DNA from: Pseudomonadota bacterium
Lineage (GTDB): Bacteria > Pseudomonadota > Alphaproteobacteria > Rhizobiales > Xanthobacteraceae
Reading direction: 5' to 3'
DNA length: 53,726 bases
Assembly: GCA_023386885.1 (NCBI GenBank)
Contig: JAEWIX010000080.1
Location: 1-53,726, forward strand
Position numbers and translations under genes: made by a program. The notes beneath the pieces are model-generated. The model ran no database searches, was not told the origin of the DNA, and saw only the letters and a list, made by a program, of their open reading frames with translations. Shown here piece after piece: positions 45,449-53,622 of this stretch (its first letter is position 1; each line of letters begins with the position of its first letter).

Positions 45449-46729
45449 ATGACCGACCGACGCGCCCTTCTCCGCTCCATCTTCGATGCTGCCGTCGCCG
45501 CCGCGCATCCGGACTCGATCCTGGCGCAGCACCTACCGTCACCACCCAAAGGCCGCGTGATCGTGCTGGCGGCCGGCAAGGGCGCCGCCGCCATGGCTGC
45601 TGCCGCCGAACGACACTATCTCGACGACAAAGGCCTCACACCCGAGCGGCTGACGGGGATCGCCACCACGCGGCACGGCCATGGCGTGCCGACCCGCCGG
45701 GTCAAGGTGATCGAGGCCGGGCATCCGGTGCCGGACGAAGCCGGCCTCAAGGCGGCGGATGAAACGCTGACGCTCGCCACCACTGCCACCGCCGACGATC
45801 TGTTGCTGGTGCTGATTTCCGGCGGCGGCTCCGCCAACTGGATCGCACCGGCGGACGGCATCACGTTTGCGCAGAAGCAGCAGGTCAATCGCGCATTGCT
45901 GCGTTCGGGTGCGCCGATCGGCGAGATCAACACCGTCCGGAAACATCTGTCGCGGATCAAGGGCGGCCGTCTCGCCGCCGCCGGGCAGAAGGCGCAGATC
46001 GTGACGCTGGCGATCTCCGACGTGCCGCGCGACGATCCCGCCGCCATCGCCTCCGGGCCGACAGTGCCGGACCCGACCACGCTGGCCGACGCCCGCGCCA
46101 TCGTCGCTCGCTACGATCTCGCGCTCGATGATGCCGTGCGCCGCGCGCTCGACGATCCACGCAACGAAAGCCGCAAGCCGGATGACGACGCTTTCGCTCG
46201 CGCGCGATTCGAACTGATCGCGCGGCCCCGCAATTCGCTTGATGCCGCGGTGAAGGTCGCGCGCGATGCCGGCTATGAGGTGATCGACCTCGGGGCCGAC
46301 CTCGAAGGCGAGGCCCGCGACGTCGCGGCTTCGCACGCGGCGATGGCAAAGAAAGCCCGCGCCGAGGGCAAGCGCATCGCCATCGTCTCTGGCGGCGAAC
46401 TCACCGTCACCGTGCGCGGCAAGGGACGCGGCGGCCCCAATCAGGAATACGCACTTTCGCTAGCGCAGCATCTTGCCGATATGCGAGATGTTTCAGCAAT
46501 AGCCGCCGACACCGACGGCGCCGATGGCGGCGCCGGTAGCGCCACCGATCCGGCCGGTGCGATGATCGATGCGCGCACCTTCGCGGCGATGACAGCGCGT
46601 GGGCTCGATCCCGCCGCCTATCTCGCCAACAACGACGCAACAGCGTTCTTCGAAGCCACAAACGATCTGTTGATCACCGGACCGACGCTCACCAACGTCA
46701 ATGACGTGCGAGTGATCCTGATCGATTGA
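45449..46729 (+). CDS. Type-2 glycerate kinase (MOFRL family)
   Basis: A 426-residue protein; phosphorylates D-glycerate, usually to 2-phosphoglycerate. The N-terminal DUF4147 domain has VLAAGKGAAAMAAAAERHY and LLLVLISGGGSANWIAPADGITFAQKQQVNRALLRSGAPIGEINTVRKHLSRIKGGRLA. The C-terminal MOFRL domain includes VSGGELTVTVRGKGRGGPNQEYALSLA, with the name-giving region, and ADTDGADGGAGSATDPAGA. Older annotations call such genes hydroxypyruvate reductase (ttuD). Single gene between two transporter regions. Confidence 0.92.
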   Translation: MTDRRALLRSIFDAAVAAAHPDSILAQHLPSPPKGRVIVLAAGKGAAAMAAAAERHYLDDKGLTPERLTGIATTRHGHGVPTRRVKVIEAGHPVPDEAGLKAADETLTLATTATADDLLLVLISGGGSANWIAPADGITFAQKQQVNRALLRSGAPIGEINTVRKHLSRIKGGRLAAAGQKAQIVTLAISDVPRDDPAAIASGPTVPDPTTLADARAIVARYDLALDDAVRRALDDPRNESRKPDDDAFARARFELIARPRNSLDAAVKVARDAGYEVIDLGADLEGEARDVAASHAAMAKKARAEGKRIAIVSGGELTVTVRGKGRGGPNQEYALSLAQHLADMRDVSAIAADTDGADGGAGSATDPAGAMIDARTFAAMTARGLDPAAYLANNDATAFFEATNDLLITGPTLTNVNDVRVILID

Positions 46730-46744
46730 GAAAACGGCGGGGGC

Positions 46745-47266
46745 TCAGAAATCCCGCGCCAGGGTCGCCAGCATTTCCAGCAGTGCGGCGCGGTTGGCGG
46801 GGCCGAGCACCTCGTTGAGGCGCGCCTCGTGCTTGGTCTCGACCAGCTTCTTGGCGCGCGCCAGAATGCTGCGGCCCTTGTCGGTCAGCATCAGGATATG
46901 CGAGCGGCGGTCGTTGGCGGAACGAACGCGAGCACACAATTCGCGCCCCTCCAGGCCATCGAGCATCGCGACAAAGTTTGGCCGCAGGATTCCCAGCGTA
47001 TTAGCGATCTCGGTCTGGTTGCGGCCGGGGTTGCGGTCGATCAGGAGCAGCACCGAAAACTGCGCCGGCGTCAGGTTCAGCGACGACACGCAGCGAAGGA
47101 AGTCCTCGAACACCCGAAGCTGGGCCCGCTTCAGCGAGTAGCCCAGCAGTTCGGACAGTTCGCCCATCTTGATCTGGCTGGCCTCGGCCCCCGGATCCTC
47201 GGTCACTTCGCGCTCGGCCTTGGCCGACTTCAAGGCATTCAATGGAGCCGTTCTCGACGCAGTCAT
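46745..47266 (-). CDS. MarR-family transcriptional regulator
   Basis: A 173-residue winged-helix regulator. DNA-binding part NLTPAQFSVLLLIDRNPGRNQTEIANTLGILRPNFVAMLDGLEGRELCARVRSANDRRSHILMLTDKG, flanked by dimerisation helices. It has an N-terminal extension of about 35 residues. Divergent from the second Liv-type transporter, with an AT-rich repeat box between, so it probably represses that transporter until an aromatic or other carboxylate ligand binds. ATG at 47266. Confidence 0.9.
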   Translation of the reverse strand: MTASRTAPLNALKSAKAEREVTEDPGAEASQIKMGELSELLGYSLKRAQLRVFEDFLRCVSSLNLTPAQFSVLLLIDRNPGRNQTEIANTLGILRPNFVAMLDGLEGRELCARVRSANDRRSHILMLTDKGRSILARAKKLVETKHEARLNEVLGPANRAALLEMLATLARDF

Positions 47267-47332
47267 GGCTTTGCTCGCTCCGGCGATCCAACGGGAAAAT
47301 TCCGAAAACCGTCCCGTGCCCTTGAGATTATA

Positions 47333-47351
47333 ATTGATAATCGTTATTGAT
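47333..47351. promoter_or_regulatory. AT-rich operator candidate between marR and the liv operon
   Basis: Two ATTGAT repeats (47333-47338, 47346-47351) spaced 13 bp, enclosing the inverted repeat ATAA-TCG-TTAT (47337-47347). It is the only AT-rich patch in the divergent marR/livH gap. Confidence 0.4.
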
Positions 47352-47444
47352 CATACCAAATAGTCACGGCAGATTTCAACTGCCGCTGCCGCTTGCCGGA
47401 GGACCGAATCCACGGCAATGCGGTGCTGGAGGGGGAGCCCGGCC

Positions 47445-48485
47445 TTGAACACGACGATCCTGCTGTTCCTGCTTCAGGACGGCATTACCAACGGCGCGGT
47501 CTATGCGCTGCTGGGGCTGGCCATGGTGCTGGTCTTCGCAGTCACCCGCGTCATCCTGATCCCGCAAGGCGAATTTGTGGCGTATGGCGCCCTGACCTAC
47601 GCCACGCTGGCCACCGGCCAGGCGCCGGGCACGGCGATGCTCGCGGTGGCGATGGGGCTCGTCGCCTTCGCCTTCGACCTGTTCGCCGCGCGCAAGGCGT
47701 TTCGTTTCAAGACGATCCTGCGCGCCTTCGCCGTCGATATCGTCTTCCCTGTCGTCGTACTCGCCCTGACGTGGGGATTGGCAGGACGTTATAACGCCAT
47801 TCCGGTGAACATCGCGCTGTCGCTCCTGATCGTCGCCGCCATCGGCCTGTTCCTTTATCGCATCGCATTCCAACCGATCGCCCACACCTCGGTGCTTGTA
47901 CTGCTGATCGCCTCCGTCGGCGCACATCTCGCGCTGGAAGGTTTCGGCCTGATCTTCTTCGGCGCCGAGGGCCTGCGCGGCCCCGCCATGTCCAATGCGA
48001 TGATCACCATCGGCCAGTTGCAGATCTCAGGCCAAAGCCTTGCAGTCTACGGCATCACCATCGCCTTGATCGTGGCGTTGTGGCTGTTCTTCGACTTCAC
48101 GCTGTACGGCAAGGCGCTGCGCGCGACGGCGGTGAACCGGTTAGGGGCGCGGCTGGTCGGCATCCGCACCTCTCTCTCCGGGCAGATGGCGTTCCTGCTC
48201 GCCTCGGTCATCGGTGCAATTTCCGGCATCCTGATCGTGCCGATCACGACGCTCTATTACGACACCGGTTTCATCGTCGGCCTGAAAGGTTTTGTCGCGG
48301 CGATCATCGGCGGCCTCATCAGCTATCCGATTACCGCTGCTGCCGCCATCGTGGTTGGCCTCGTCGAGGCGTTCTCGTCGTTCTACGCCAGCAACTACAA
48401 GGAGGTCATCGTCTTCACGCTGATCATTCCGGTCCTCGTCCTGCGCTCGCTCGCCGCGCCCGAGGTCGAGGAAGAGAAGGAGTGA
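47445..48485 (+). CDS. livH: Liv-type ABC transporter permease (LivH), system 2
   Basis: A 346-residue permease with about nine membrane segments. Motifs LQDGITNGAVYALLGLAMVLVFAVTRVILIPQGEFVAYGALTY and FDFTLYGKALRATAVNRLGARLVGIRTSLSGQMAFLLASVIGAISGIL. It is about 50 residues longer than LivH of system 1 because of an insert near residues 75-125 containing extra membrane segments. TTG at 47445 has GGAGGGGGA upstream; ATG at 47418 would add 9 residues but lacks a ribosome-binding site. Confidence 0.9.
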   Translation: MNTTILLFLLQDGITNGAVYALLGLAMVLVFAVTRVILIPQGEFVAYGALTYATLATGQAPGTAMLAVAMGLVAFAFDLFAARKAFRFKTILRAFAVDIVFPVVVLALTWGLAGRYNAIPVNIALSLLIVAAIGLFLYRIAFQPIAHTSVLVLLIASVGAHLALEGFGLIFFGAEGLRGPAMSNAMITIGQLQISGQSLAVYGITIALIVALWLFFDFTLYGKALRATAVNRLGARLVGIRTSLSGQMAFLLASVIGAISGILIVPITTLYYDTGFIVGLKGFVAAIIGGLISYPITAAAAIVVGLVEAFSSFYASNYKEVIVFTLIIPVLVLRSLAAPEVEEEKE

Positions 48486-50257
48486 TGACCATGATGCAGC
48501 GTTGGCCGATCATCCTTTTCGCACTGGTAATGGCGGCGCTGCCGCTGGTCCCCGACATTCCACCGTTCTGGATCGTGCTCCTGAACAACATCGGCCTCGC
48601 GGCGCTGGTGGCGATGGGGCTGGTGCTGCTCACCGGTGTCGGCGGCCTCACCTCGTTCGGGCAGGCTGCGTTCTGCGGCTTCGGCGCCTACACCACCGCC
48701 GTGCTCTCGACTGCCTACGGCGTGTCGCCGTGGCTGACGCTGCCGCTGGCCTTGATCGTCAGCGGCCTCGCCGCCGTGGTGCTCGGCCTGATCACGGTGC
48801 GTCTCTCCGGCCACTACCTGCCGCTTGGCACGCTGGCCTGGAGCCTCGGGCTCTATTACCTGTTCGGCAAACTGGAATTCGTCGGCCGCAATGACGGCAT
48901 CTCGGCGATCCCGCCGCTCGAGATCGGCTCGTGGCGGATGCTCGATGGCGGTTCGATCTACTACGTGATCTGGATCGCCGTGATCCTGTCGGCGGTGCTC
49001 ACCACCAACCTCTTGGACTCGCGTACAGGACGCGGCATCCGCGCACTTCGGCGTGGCCACATCGCCGCCGAAGCCTTCGGCGTCAACACCGTGCGCGCGA
49101 AGCTGCTGGTCTTCATCTATGCCGCCGTGCTTGCCGGTCTGTCCGGCTGGCTCTACGCGCATTTCCTGCGCGCGGTGACGCCGACGCCGTTCGGCGTCCA
49201 CGCTTCGATCGAATATCTGTTCATCGCGGTGGTCGGCGGCGCCGGTTACATCTGGGGTGGCGTGCTCGGCGCGGTCATCGTCATCGTGCTGAAAGAGATT
49301 CTGCAAAGTTACCTGCCGATGATCTTTGGCGGACAGGGTCAGCTTGAACTGATCGTGTTCGGGCTTGTGCTTGTCGCTTTGGTGCATCTCGCGCCCGGCG
49401 GCGTCTGGCCGTGGCTCGCCGGCCTGTTGCCGTTCAAGCGCCGTCCGCCCCACATCGACACCTCGCTGCAACTGGGGGCACGGGCCACGACCGAGCTGCC
49501 GCCAGTGCTGCTGCAACTCGAAGGTGCGCGCAAGCAGTTCGGCGGCGTGATCGCCGTCAACGATGTCAGCTTCGCGGTGAAGCCGAAAGAGATCGTCGCG
49601 CTGATCGGCCCGAACGGCGCCGGCAAAAGCACCACCTTCAACCTCATCACCCGCGTGCTCGATTCCAGCGCCGGGCGCATCACGGTCTGCGGCACCGACG
49701 TCGCCGGCATGACGCCGCAGCAGATCGCCAAGCTCGGCGTCGCCCGCACCTTCCAGCACGTCAAGCTGATCCCGGACATGACGGTGCTGGAAAACGTTGC
49801 GCTCGGCGCGCACCTGCGCGGCCGCTCCGGCACATTCGCCAGCATGCTGCGGCTCGATCGCACCGACGAAGCCAAGCTGCTGGCGGAAGCGGCTCGGCAG
49901 ATCGAGCGCGTCGGCCTCAAGGACCCGATCGACCAACTGGCCGGCAGCCTTTCGCTCGGCCAGCAGCGGATCGTCGAGATCGCCCGCGCGTTGTGCGTCG
50001 ATCCAGTGCTGCTCTTGCTCGACGAACCGGCGGCGGGCCTGCGCCACATGGAGAAGCAACAGCTTGCCGCGCTGCTGCGGCAACTGCGTGACAGCGGCAT
50101 GTCGATCCTGCTGGTGGAGCACGATATGGGATTTGTCATGGACCTCGCCGACCGCATCGTGGTGCTCGACTTCGGCACCAAGATCGCCGAAGGCACGCCG
50201 GATGCGATCAAGACCAACCCGGACGTGATCCGCGCCTATCTCGGAGCCGCCGCATGA
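48485..50257 (+). CDS. Fused LivM permease and LivG ATPase, system 2
   Basis: A 590-residue fusion. Residues 1-310 form the LivM permease (TGVGGLTSFGQAAFCGFGAYTTA; DSRTGRGIRALRRGHIAAEAFGVNTVRAKLLVFIYAAVLAGLSG). A linker of about 30 residues leads to the ATPase: Walker A GPNGAGKS at 375-382, Q-loop RTFQHVKLIPDM, signature-like SLSLGQQRIVEIARAL near 488-503, Walker B LLLLDEP near 510-515, switch His in LLVEHDMGFVMDL. Its start shares one base with the livH stop (TGATG) and its end overlaps livF (ATGA). Confidence 0.93.
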   Translation: MTMMQRWPIILFALVMAALPLVPDIPPFWIVLLNNIGLAALVAMGLVLLTGVGGLTSFGQAAFCGFGAYTTAVLSTAYGVSPWLTLPLALIVSGLAAVVLGLITVRLSGHYLPLGTLAWSLGLYYLFGKLEFVGRNDGISAIPPLEIGSWRMLDGGSIYYVIWIAVILSAVLTTNLLDSRTGRGIRALRRGHIAAEAFGVNTVRAKLLVFIYAAVLAGLSGWLYAHFLRAVTPTPFGVHASIEYLFIAVVGGAGYIWGGVLGAVIVIVLKEILQSYLPMIFGGQGQLELIVFGLVLVALVHLAPGGVWPWLAGLLPFKRRPPHIDTSLQLGARATTELPPVLLQLEGARKQFGGVIAVNDVSFAVKPKEIVALIGPNGAGKSTTFNLITRVLDSSAGRITVCGTDVAGMTPQQIAKLGVARTFQHVKLIPDMTVLENVALGAHLRGRSGTFASMLRLDRTDEAKLLAEAARQIERVGLKDPIDQLAGSLSLGQQRIVEIARALCVDPVLLLLDEPAAGLRHMEKQQLAALLRQLRDSGMSILLVEHDMGFVMDLADRIVVLDFGTKIAEGTPDAIKTNPDVIRAYLGAAA

Positions 50258-50985
50258 CCGCGCCCCTGCTCTCGGTGTCCGATGCGTCGATCTCCTACGG
50301 CAAGGTCGAAGCGGTGCGTGCAGTATCGCTCGACGTCGGCCGCAACGAAATCGTCACCATCGTCGGCGCCAACGGCGCGGGCAAGACCACGCTGCTCAAC
50401 GCCATCATGGGCATTCTGCCGCAGAACGGCCGCATCCGCTTCGACGGCATCGACATCGCCGGAATCGAGATCGAGGATCGCGTCGCGGCCGGGCTGTCAC
50501 TGGTGCCGGAGCATCGCGAGTTGTTCGGCACCATGAGCGTCGAGGACAATTTGCAACTCGGTGCGTTCCGCAACGCCAAGGCCGCCACGCAATCGTTCGA
50601 GCGGGTCTATGCACTGTTTCCACGTCTGAAAGAACGGCGGCAGCAACTCGCCGGCACGCTCTCCGGTGGCGAACAGCAGATGCTGGCGATGGGCCGCGCG
50701 CTGATGGGCGAGCCACGATTGCTGATGCTGGACGAACCGAGCCTTGGCCTCGCACCGCTGATCGTCGCCGATATCTTCAAGACGGTTGGTGAATTGCGTG
50801 CCGCCGGCGTCTCCGTGCTGCTGGTCGAGCAAAACGCTAAGGCGGCGCTGCAGATCGCCGACCGCGCCTACGTGATGGAACTGGGCAGCTTCATCCTCGA
50901 CGATGCAGCCAGCGCGGTCGCCGCCGATCCGCGCGTCATCGCCAGCTATCTCGGCTTTCAAAACAACGCGGCGGCCTCGCACTGA
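50254..50985 (+). CDS. livF: Liv-type ABC transporter ATPase (LivF), system 2
   Basis: A 243-residue ATPase. Walker A GANGAGKTTLLNAI, signature LSGGEQQMLAMGRAL, Walker B LMLDEPSLGLAP, switch region LLVEQNAKAALQIADRAYVMELG. Overlaps the fusion gene by 4 bp. No binding protein follows directly; the nearest one is at 52468-53622 on the other strand. Converges with a MarR-type gene 3 bp away. Confidence 0.94.
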   Translation: MTAPLLSVSDASISYGKVEAVRAVSLDVGRNEIVTIVGANGAGKTTLLNAIMGILPQNGRIRFDGIDIAGIEIEDRVAAGLSLVPEHRELFGTMSVEDNLQLGAFRNAKAATQSFERVYALFPRLKERRQQLAGTLSGGEQQMLAMGRALMGEPRLLMLDEPSLGLAPLIVADIFKTVGELRAAGVSVLLVEQNAKAALQIADRAYVMELGSFILDDAASAVAADPRVIASYLGFQNNAAASH

Positions 50986-50988
50986 TTG

Positions 50989-51558
50989 TTACGCTGCGGT
51001 TTCCTGCTCCTGACAGATGTCCTTGCTGTCGGCTTCCGACAACGGCTCGTCGAGCAATCCGCAATGATGCGGTGATGCTCCCTGTCGCGCGTTACGCTGA
51101 AAATGGCGACAGCTATGGCAAACGCCGAACGCGCGGCCATCATTACGCGCGATCGTCGCCGCGAGGATTGCCTGAAGCGTCGCAACGAGTTTCGCCGGAT
51201 CGTCATCCGTACCAGCCGCGATATCCTGTGCCAGATGCAGCAGCGGGTCCTGCTTCAGCACAGCCTCGCCGCGCCGGGTCAACGCCAGTTGGACCGAGCG
51301 GCCGTCACGTTGGCTGGCGCTGCGCGCGGCCAACCCCTTCTGCTCCAATGCGATCAAGGTCTGCGAGATAGTGCCGCGGGTCGAGCCGACATAATCGGCC
51401 AACGCCGCCGGCGTCCGCGAGAAGCGATTGGCACGTGCCAGATAACGCAAGGCCTCCCACTGCGCCGGATTGAGCCCTTCGACGGTGACGCCGCTCCGCG
51501 TCAGCCGGTCCAGCCGGCCGACCAGATAGGCGGCTTCCAGCGCCTTGGATACTTTCAT
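50989..51558 (-). CDS. MarR-type regulator with four-Cys C-terminal tail
   Basis: A 189-residue protein. N-terminal winged helix: VEGLNPAQWEALRYLARANRFSRTPAALADYVGSTRGTISQTLIALEQKGLAARSASQRDGRSVQLALTRRG. After a helical linker comes a tail with C147-x2-C150-x15-C166-x15-C182 (FGVCHSCRHF, HHCGLL, DICQE), which could bind a metal or an iron-sulfur cluster, or act as a thiol switch. Divergent from the secreted-protein gene; two copies of a palindromic operator lie between them, one overlapping its own start codon. Confidence 0.87.
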   Translation of the reverse strand: MKVSKALEAAYLVGRLDRLTRSGVTVEGLNPAQWEALRYLARANRFSRTPAALADYVGSTRGTISQTLIALEQKGLAARSASQRDGRSVQLALTRRGEAVLKQDPLLHLAQDIAAGTDDDPAKLVATLQAILAATIARNDGRAFGVCHSCRHFQRNARQGASPHHCGLLDEPLSEADSKDICQEQETAA

Positions 51559-51573
51559 AGTAGCGACTCGCTA
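51557..51573. promoter_or_regulatory. MarR operator candidate 1, on the start codon
   Basis: Contains ATAGTAGCGACTCG (51557-51570), with a perfect palindrome TAGCGA-C-TCGCTA at 51561-51573. It overlaps the marR start codon and leader, suited to autorepression. Confidence 0.65.
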
Positions 51574-51609
51574 TCTTTTAGTTGACGCACGGTCCGGTAT
51601 CGGGAATCT

Positions 51610-51630
51610 ATAGTAGCGACTCGATACTAT
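51610..51630. promoter_or_regulatory. MarR operator candidate 2, on the divergent promoter
   Basis: Same ATAGTAGCGACTCG (51610-51623), forming a 21-bp palindrome with arms ATAGTA and TACTAT (one mismatched pair). It overlaps TATAGT (51609-51614), a near-perfect -10 of the secreted-protein gene, and, on the minus strand, a TTGATA/TAGATT pair spaced 17 bp. The centres of the two operators are 53 bp apart, about five helical turns. Confidence 0.7.
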
Positions 51631-51660
51631 CAAGCGCGAGTTCAAATAGGAGCCTTCGTC

Positions 51661-52395
51661 ATGCGTCATCCCCTCGCCTTTGGATTCACCTTGCTACAGG
51701 GAGCGATCCTCGCCTCCACCTCAGCCCTCGCCCACGACATTCATGCCAAACCGGACGCCAAGGTGCCGCCGGCCTTCGACATCACCCGCGCCACCGCCTC
51801 GACCGATGGCCGGCTTGCTACTTTCGCGATGGAAGTGAGCGGTGACGCCGGCTCGCTGAAGCCGCAGAAGGTCGGCAAGCTCGCGGGCTCCAAAGTCGAC
51901 GCCTATGTGTGGCCCACCAAGCTCGATCCCTCGGCGGTTGGATTCGCCACGGGCTCCGGCATTCTGGCGCTCGCCATCACCGCGCATCCGGATTTCGACG
52001 ATACGCCGCTGTTCGATGAAAATGGCGACGGCGATCCCGCCAACGACGGCGCCAACTGGCACTCGCATTGGGTGGTGCTCGGCAACGACAAGACCTGCGC
52101 CGGCGGCCTCAAGGTCAACGACATCTCGCCGGGACAAGACGTGCTGCCGGCCACCGCGCCCGGCCTGCCGCTGGCGCTCGACAGCCCCGGCATGAGCCCG
52201 ATCCTAAAAGGCAAGACAGTGCGCATCACCGTGCCGGTGAAGGGCGCGGAAAACGTCAATTTCGACGCGGTCGCCGCACACCTGCAAGTGCACGAGAAGG
52301 GCGAGAAGCCGCTGCTCTGCGTCACCGGCACCTACAAAGTGGCATCCGGCAATCTGACGCTGCCGGGCGTCATCATGAAGGAAACGAAGAAGTAG
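51661..52395 (+). CDS. Secreted protein with EF-hand-like loop, MarR-linked
   Basis: A 244-residue protein of unknown function. Signal peptide MRHPLAFGFTLLQGAILASTSALA with cleavage before HDIHAKPD. The mature protein is beta-rich and has an acidic loop DENGDGDPANDG (about residues 119-130) like a calcium-binding EF-hand, next to NWHSHWVVLGNDKTCAGGL with His and Cys residues that could hold a metal. A second Cys lies in LLCVTGTY. AGGAG precedes the start. It is probably controlled by the divergent Cys-rich MarR. Confidence 0.8.
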   Translation: MRHPLAFGFTLLQGAILASTSALAHDIHAKPDAKVPPAFDITRATASTDGRLATFAMEVSGDAGSLKPQKVGKLAGSKVDAYVWPTKLDPSAVGFATGSGILALAITAHPDFDDTPLFDENGDGDPANDGANWHSHWVVLGNDKTCAGGLKVNDISPGQDVLPATAPGLPLALDSPGMSPILKGKTVRITVPVKGAENVNFDAVAAHLQVHEKGEKPLLCVTGTYKVASGNLTLPGVIMKETKK

Positions 52396-52413
52396 ATTCA
52401 GGACCACGCAAAA

Positions 52414-52441
52414 AGAATGGCCGGGCAAGCCCGGCCATTCT
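52414..52441. terminator. Bidirectional terminator hairpin
   Basis: Perfect 13-bp stem AGAATGGCCGGGC/GCCCGGCCATTCT with loop AA between two convergent genes. On the minus strand a T run (TTTT) follows. Confidence 0.8.
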
Positions 52442-52467
52442 CAATCGTTACACAGCGTCCGCGGCGC

Positions 52468-53622
52468 TTACTTCACCTGGACGTACTTGCCGTCCTTGAC
52501 GGTGAGGATGATGCGCGAACGGTCATCGAGACCGAAGCGATCCTTCTCCGTGAAGTTATAGACGCCCTGGCTCGCGGCGATATCGCGCTCGGTCAGCAGC
52601 GCTTTACGGATCGCGTCGCGGAATTCCGGCGTGCCGGGCTTGGCCGACTTCAGCGCCACCGGCACCACGCGCTCCAGCACCTTGAAGGCGTCGAACGAAT
52701 GGCCGGCGAACTGGCTGCGGCTGTTGGCGCCGTGCTTGGCTTCATAGGCCTTGTTGAGTTCGAGGCCCGGCTTCTTGGTCAGCGCGCTGTCCGGCTGGCC
52801 TTCCGGATCCATCACCGGACCCGACGCCATCAACACGCCCTCGGCGGCTTTACCGGCGATGCGGATGAAGTCCATGCTGGCGGCACCATGGGTCTGATAG
52901 ATCAGCCCCTTGTAGCCGCGATCGCGGAGCGTCGATTGCGGCAGCGCGGCCGCGGTACCCGAAGCGCCGATCAAGATCGCGTCCGGATTGGCGGCGATCA
53001 GCTTCAACGCCTGACCGGTCACCGACGTATCCGGACGCGCGAAGCGCTCCTCGTCGACGATCTTGATACCCATCGGAACCGCCTGGTTCTTGAGGTCGTT
53101 GAACCAAAGGTCACCATAGGAATCCGAGTAACCGATATAGCCGATGGTCTTCACATTGTGCTTCTTCATGTGCTCGTAGAGCACCTTGCCCATGATCGGA
53201 ATCGGCTGCGGCATCGACACCGACCACTTGGCGCGTTCCGGCGTGATCGGGAACGGCGCCAGACCGAAATGCGGCACGCCGGCTTCGTTGGCCACCGTCG
53301 ACATCGCGATGCTGGGCGGCGTGGTCGACGAACCCATGATGATGTCGGCCTTGGATTCCGTCACGAAGCGACGCGCGTTGTTGGTCGCAGCGGTCGGATC
53401 ACCGCCGTCATCGAGCACGATGACCTTAAGCGGCACGCCGCCGATCTCTTTCGGCACGAATTCCAGCGCGTTGCGCTCCGGAATGCCGAGTGCAGCGGCC
53501 GGTCCCGTGGTGGTGACCGAAATGCCGATGACGATTTCGTTGCTTTGAGCCTGCGCCGGCGCGATCAGACCCGGCAACGCCATCGCCGCAGCAGCGGCCA
53601 TGGACAGCGTAAATTTCTTCAT
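52468..53622 (-). CDS. ABC transporter substrate-binding protein (Peripla_BP_6)
   Basis: A 384-residue periplasmic binding protein. Signal peptide MKKFTLSMAAAAAMALPGLIAPAQAQ; mature start SNEIVIGISVTTTGPAAALGIPERNALEF. Other family segments: VIVLDDGGDPTAATNNARRFVTESKADIIMGSSTTPPSIAMSTVANEAGVPHFGLAP and IGYIGYSDSYGDLW. It is not a close relative of the three tandem binding proteins. GGGAGG lies upstream of the start. It probably serves the second Liv-type transporter 1.5 kb away; the aromatic-acid-binding subgroup is my best guess for ligand class. Confidence 0.9.
   Translation of the reverse strand: MKKFTLSMAAAAAMALPGLIAPAQAQSNEIVIGISVTTTGPAAALGIPERNALEFVPKEIGGVPLKVIVLDDGGDPTAATNNARRFVTESKADIIMGSSTTPPSIAMSTVANEAGVPHFGLAPFPITPERAKWSVSMPQPIPIMGKVLYEHMKKHNVKTIGYIGYSDSYGDLWFNDLKNQAVPMGIKIVDEERFARPDTSVTGQALKLIAANPDAILIGASGTAAALPQSTLRDRGYKGLIYQTHGAASMDFIRIAGKAAEGVLMASGPVMDPEGQPDSALTKKPGLELNKAYEAKHGANSRSQFAGHSFDAFKVLERVVPVALKSAKPGTPEFRDAIRKALLTERDIAASQGVYNFTEKDRFGLDDRSRIILTVKDGKYVQVK

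Noticed and set aside
45449..46729. Hydroxypyruvate reductase
   Set aside because: That is the old name for MOFRL-type glycerate kinases; no dehydrogenase Rossmann motif is present.
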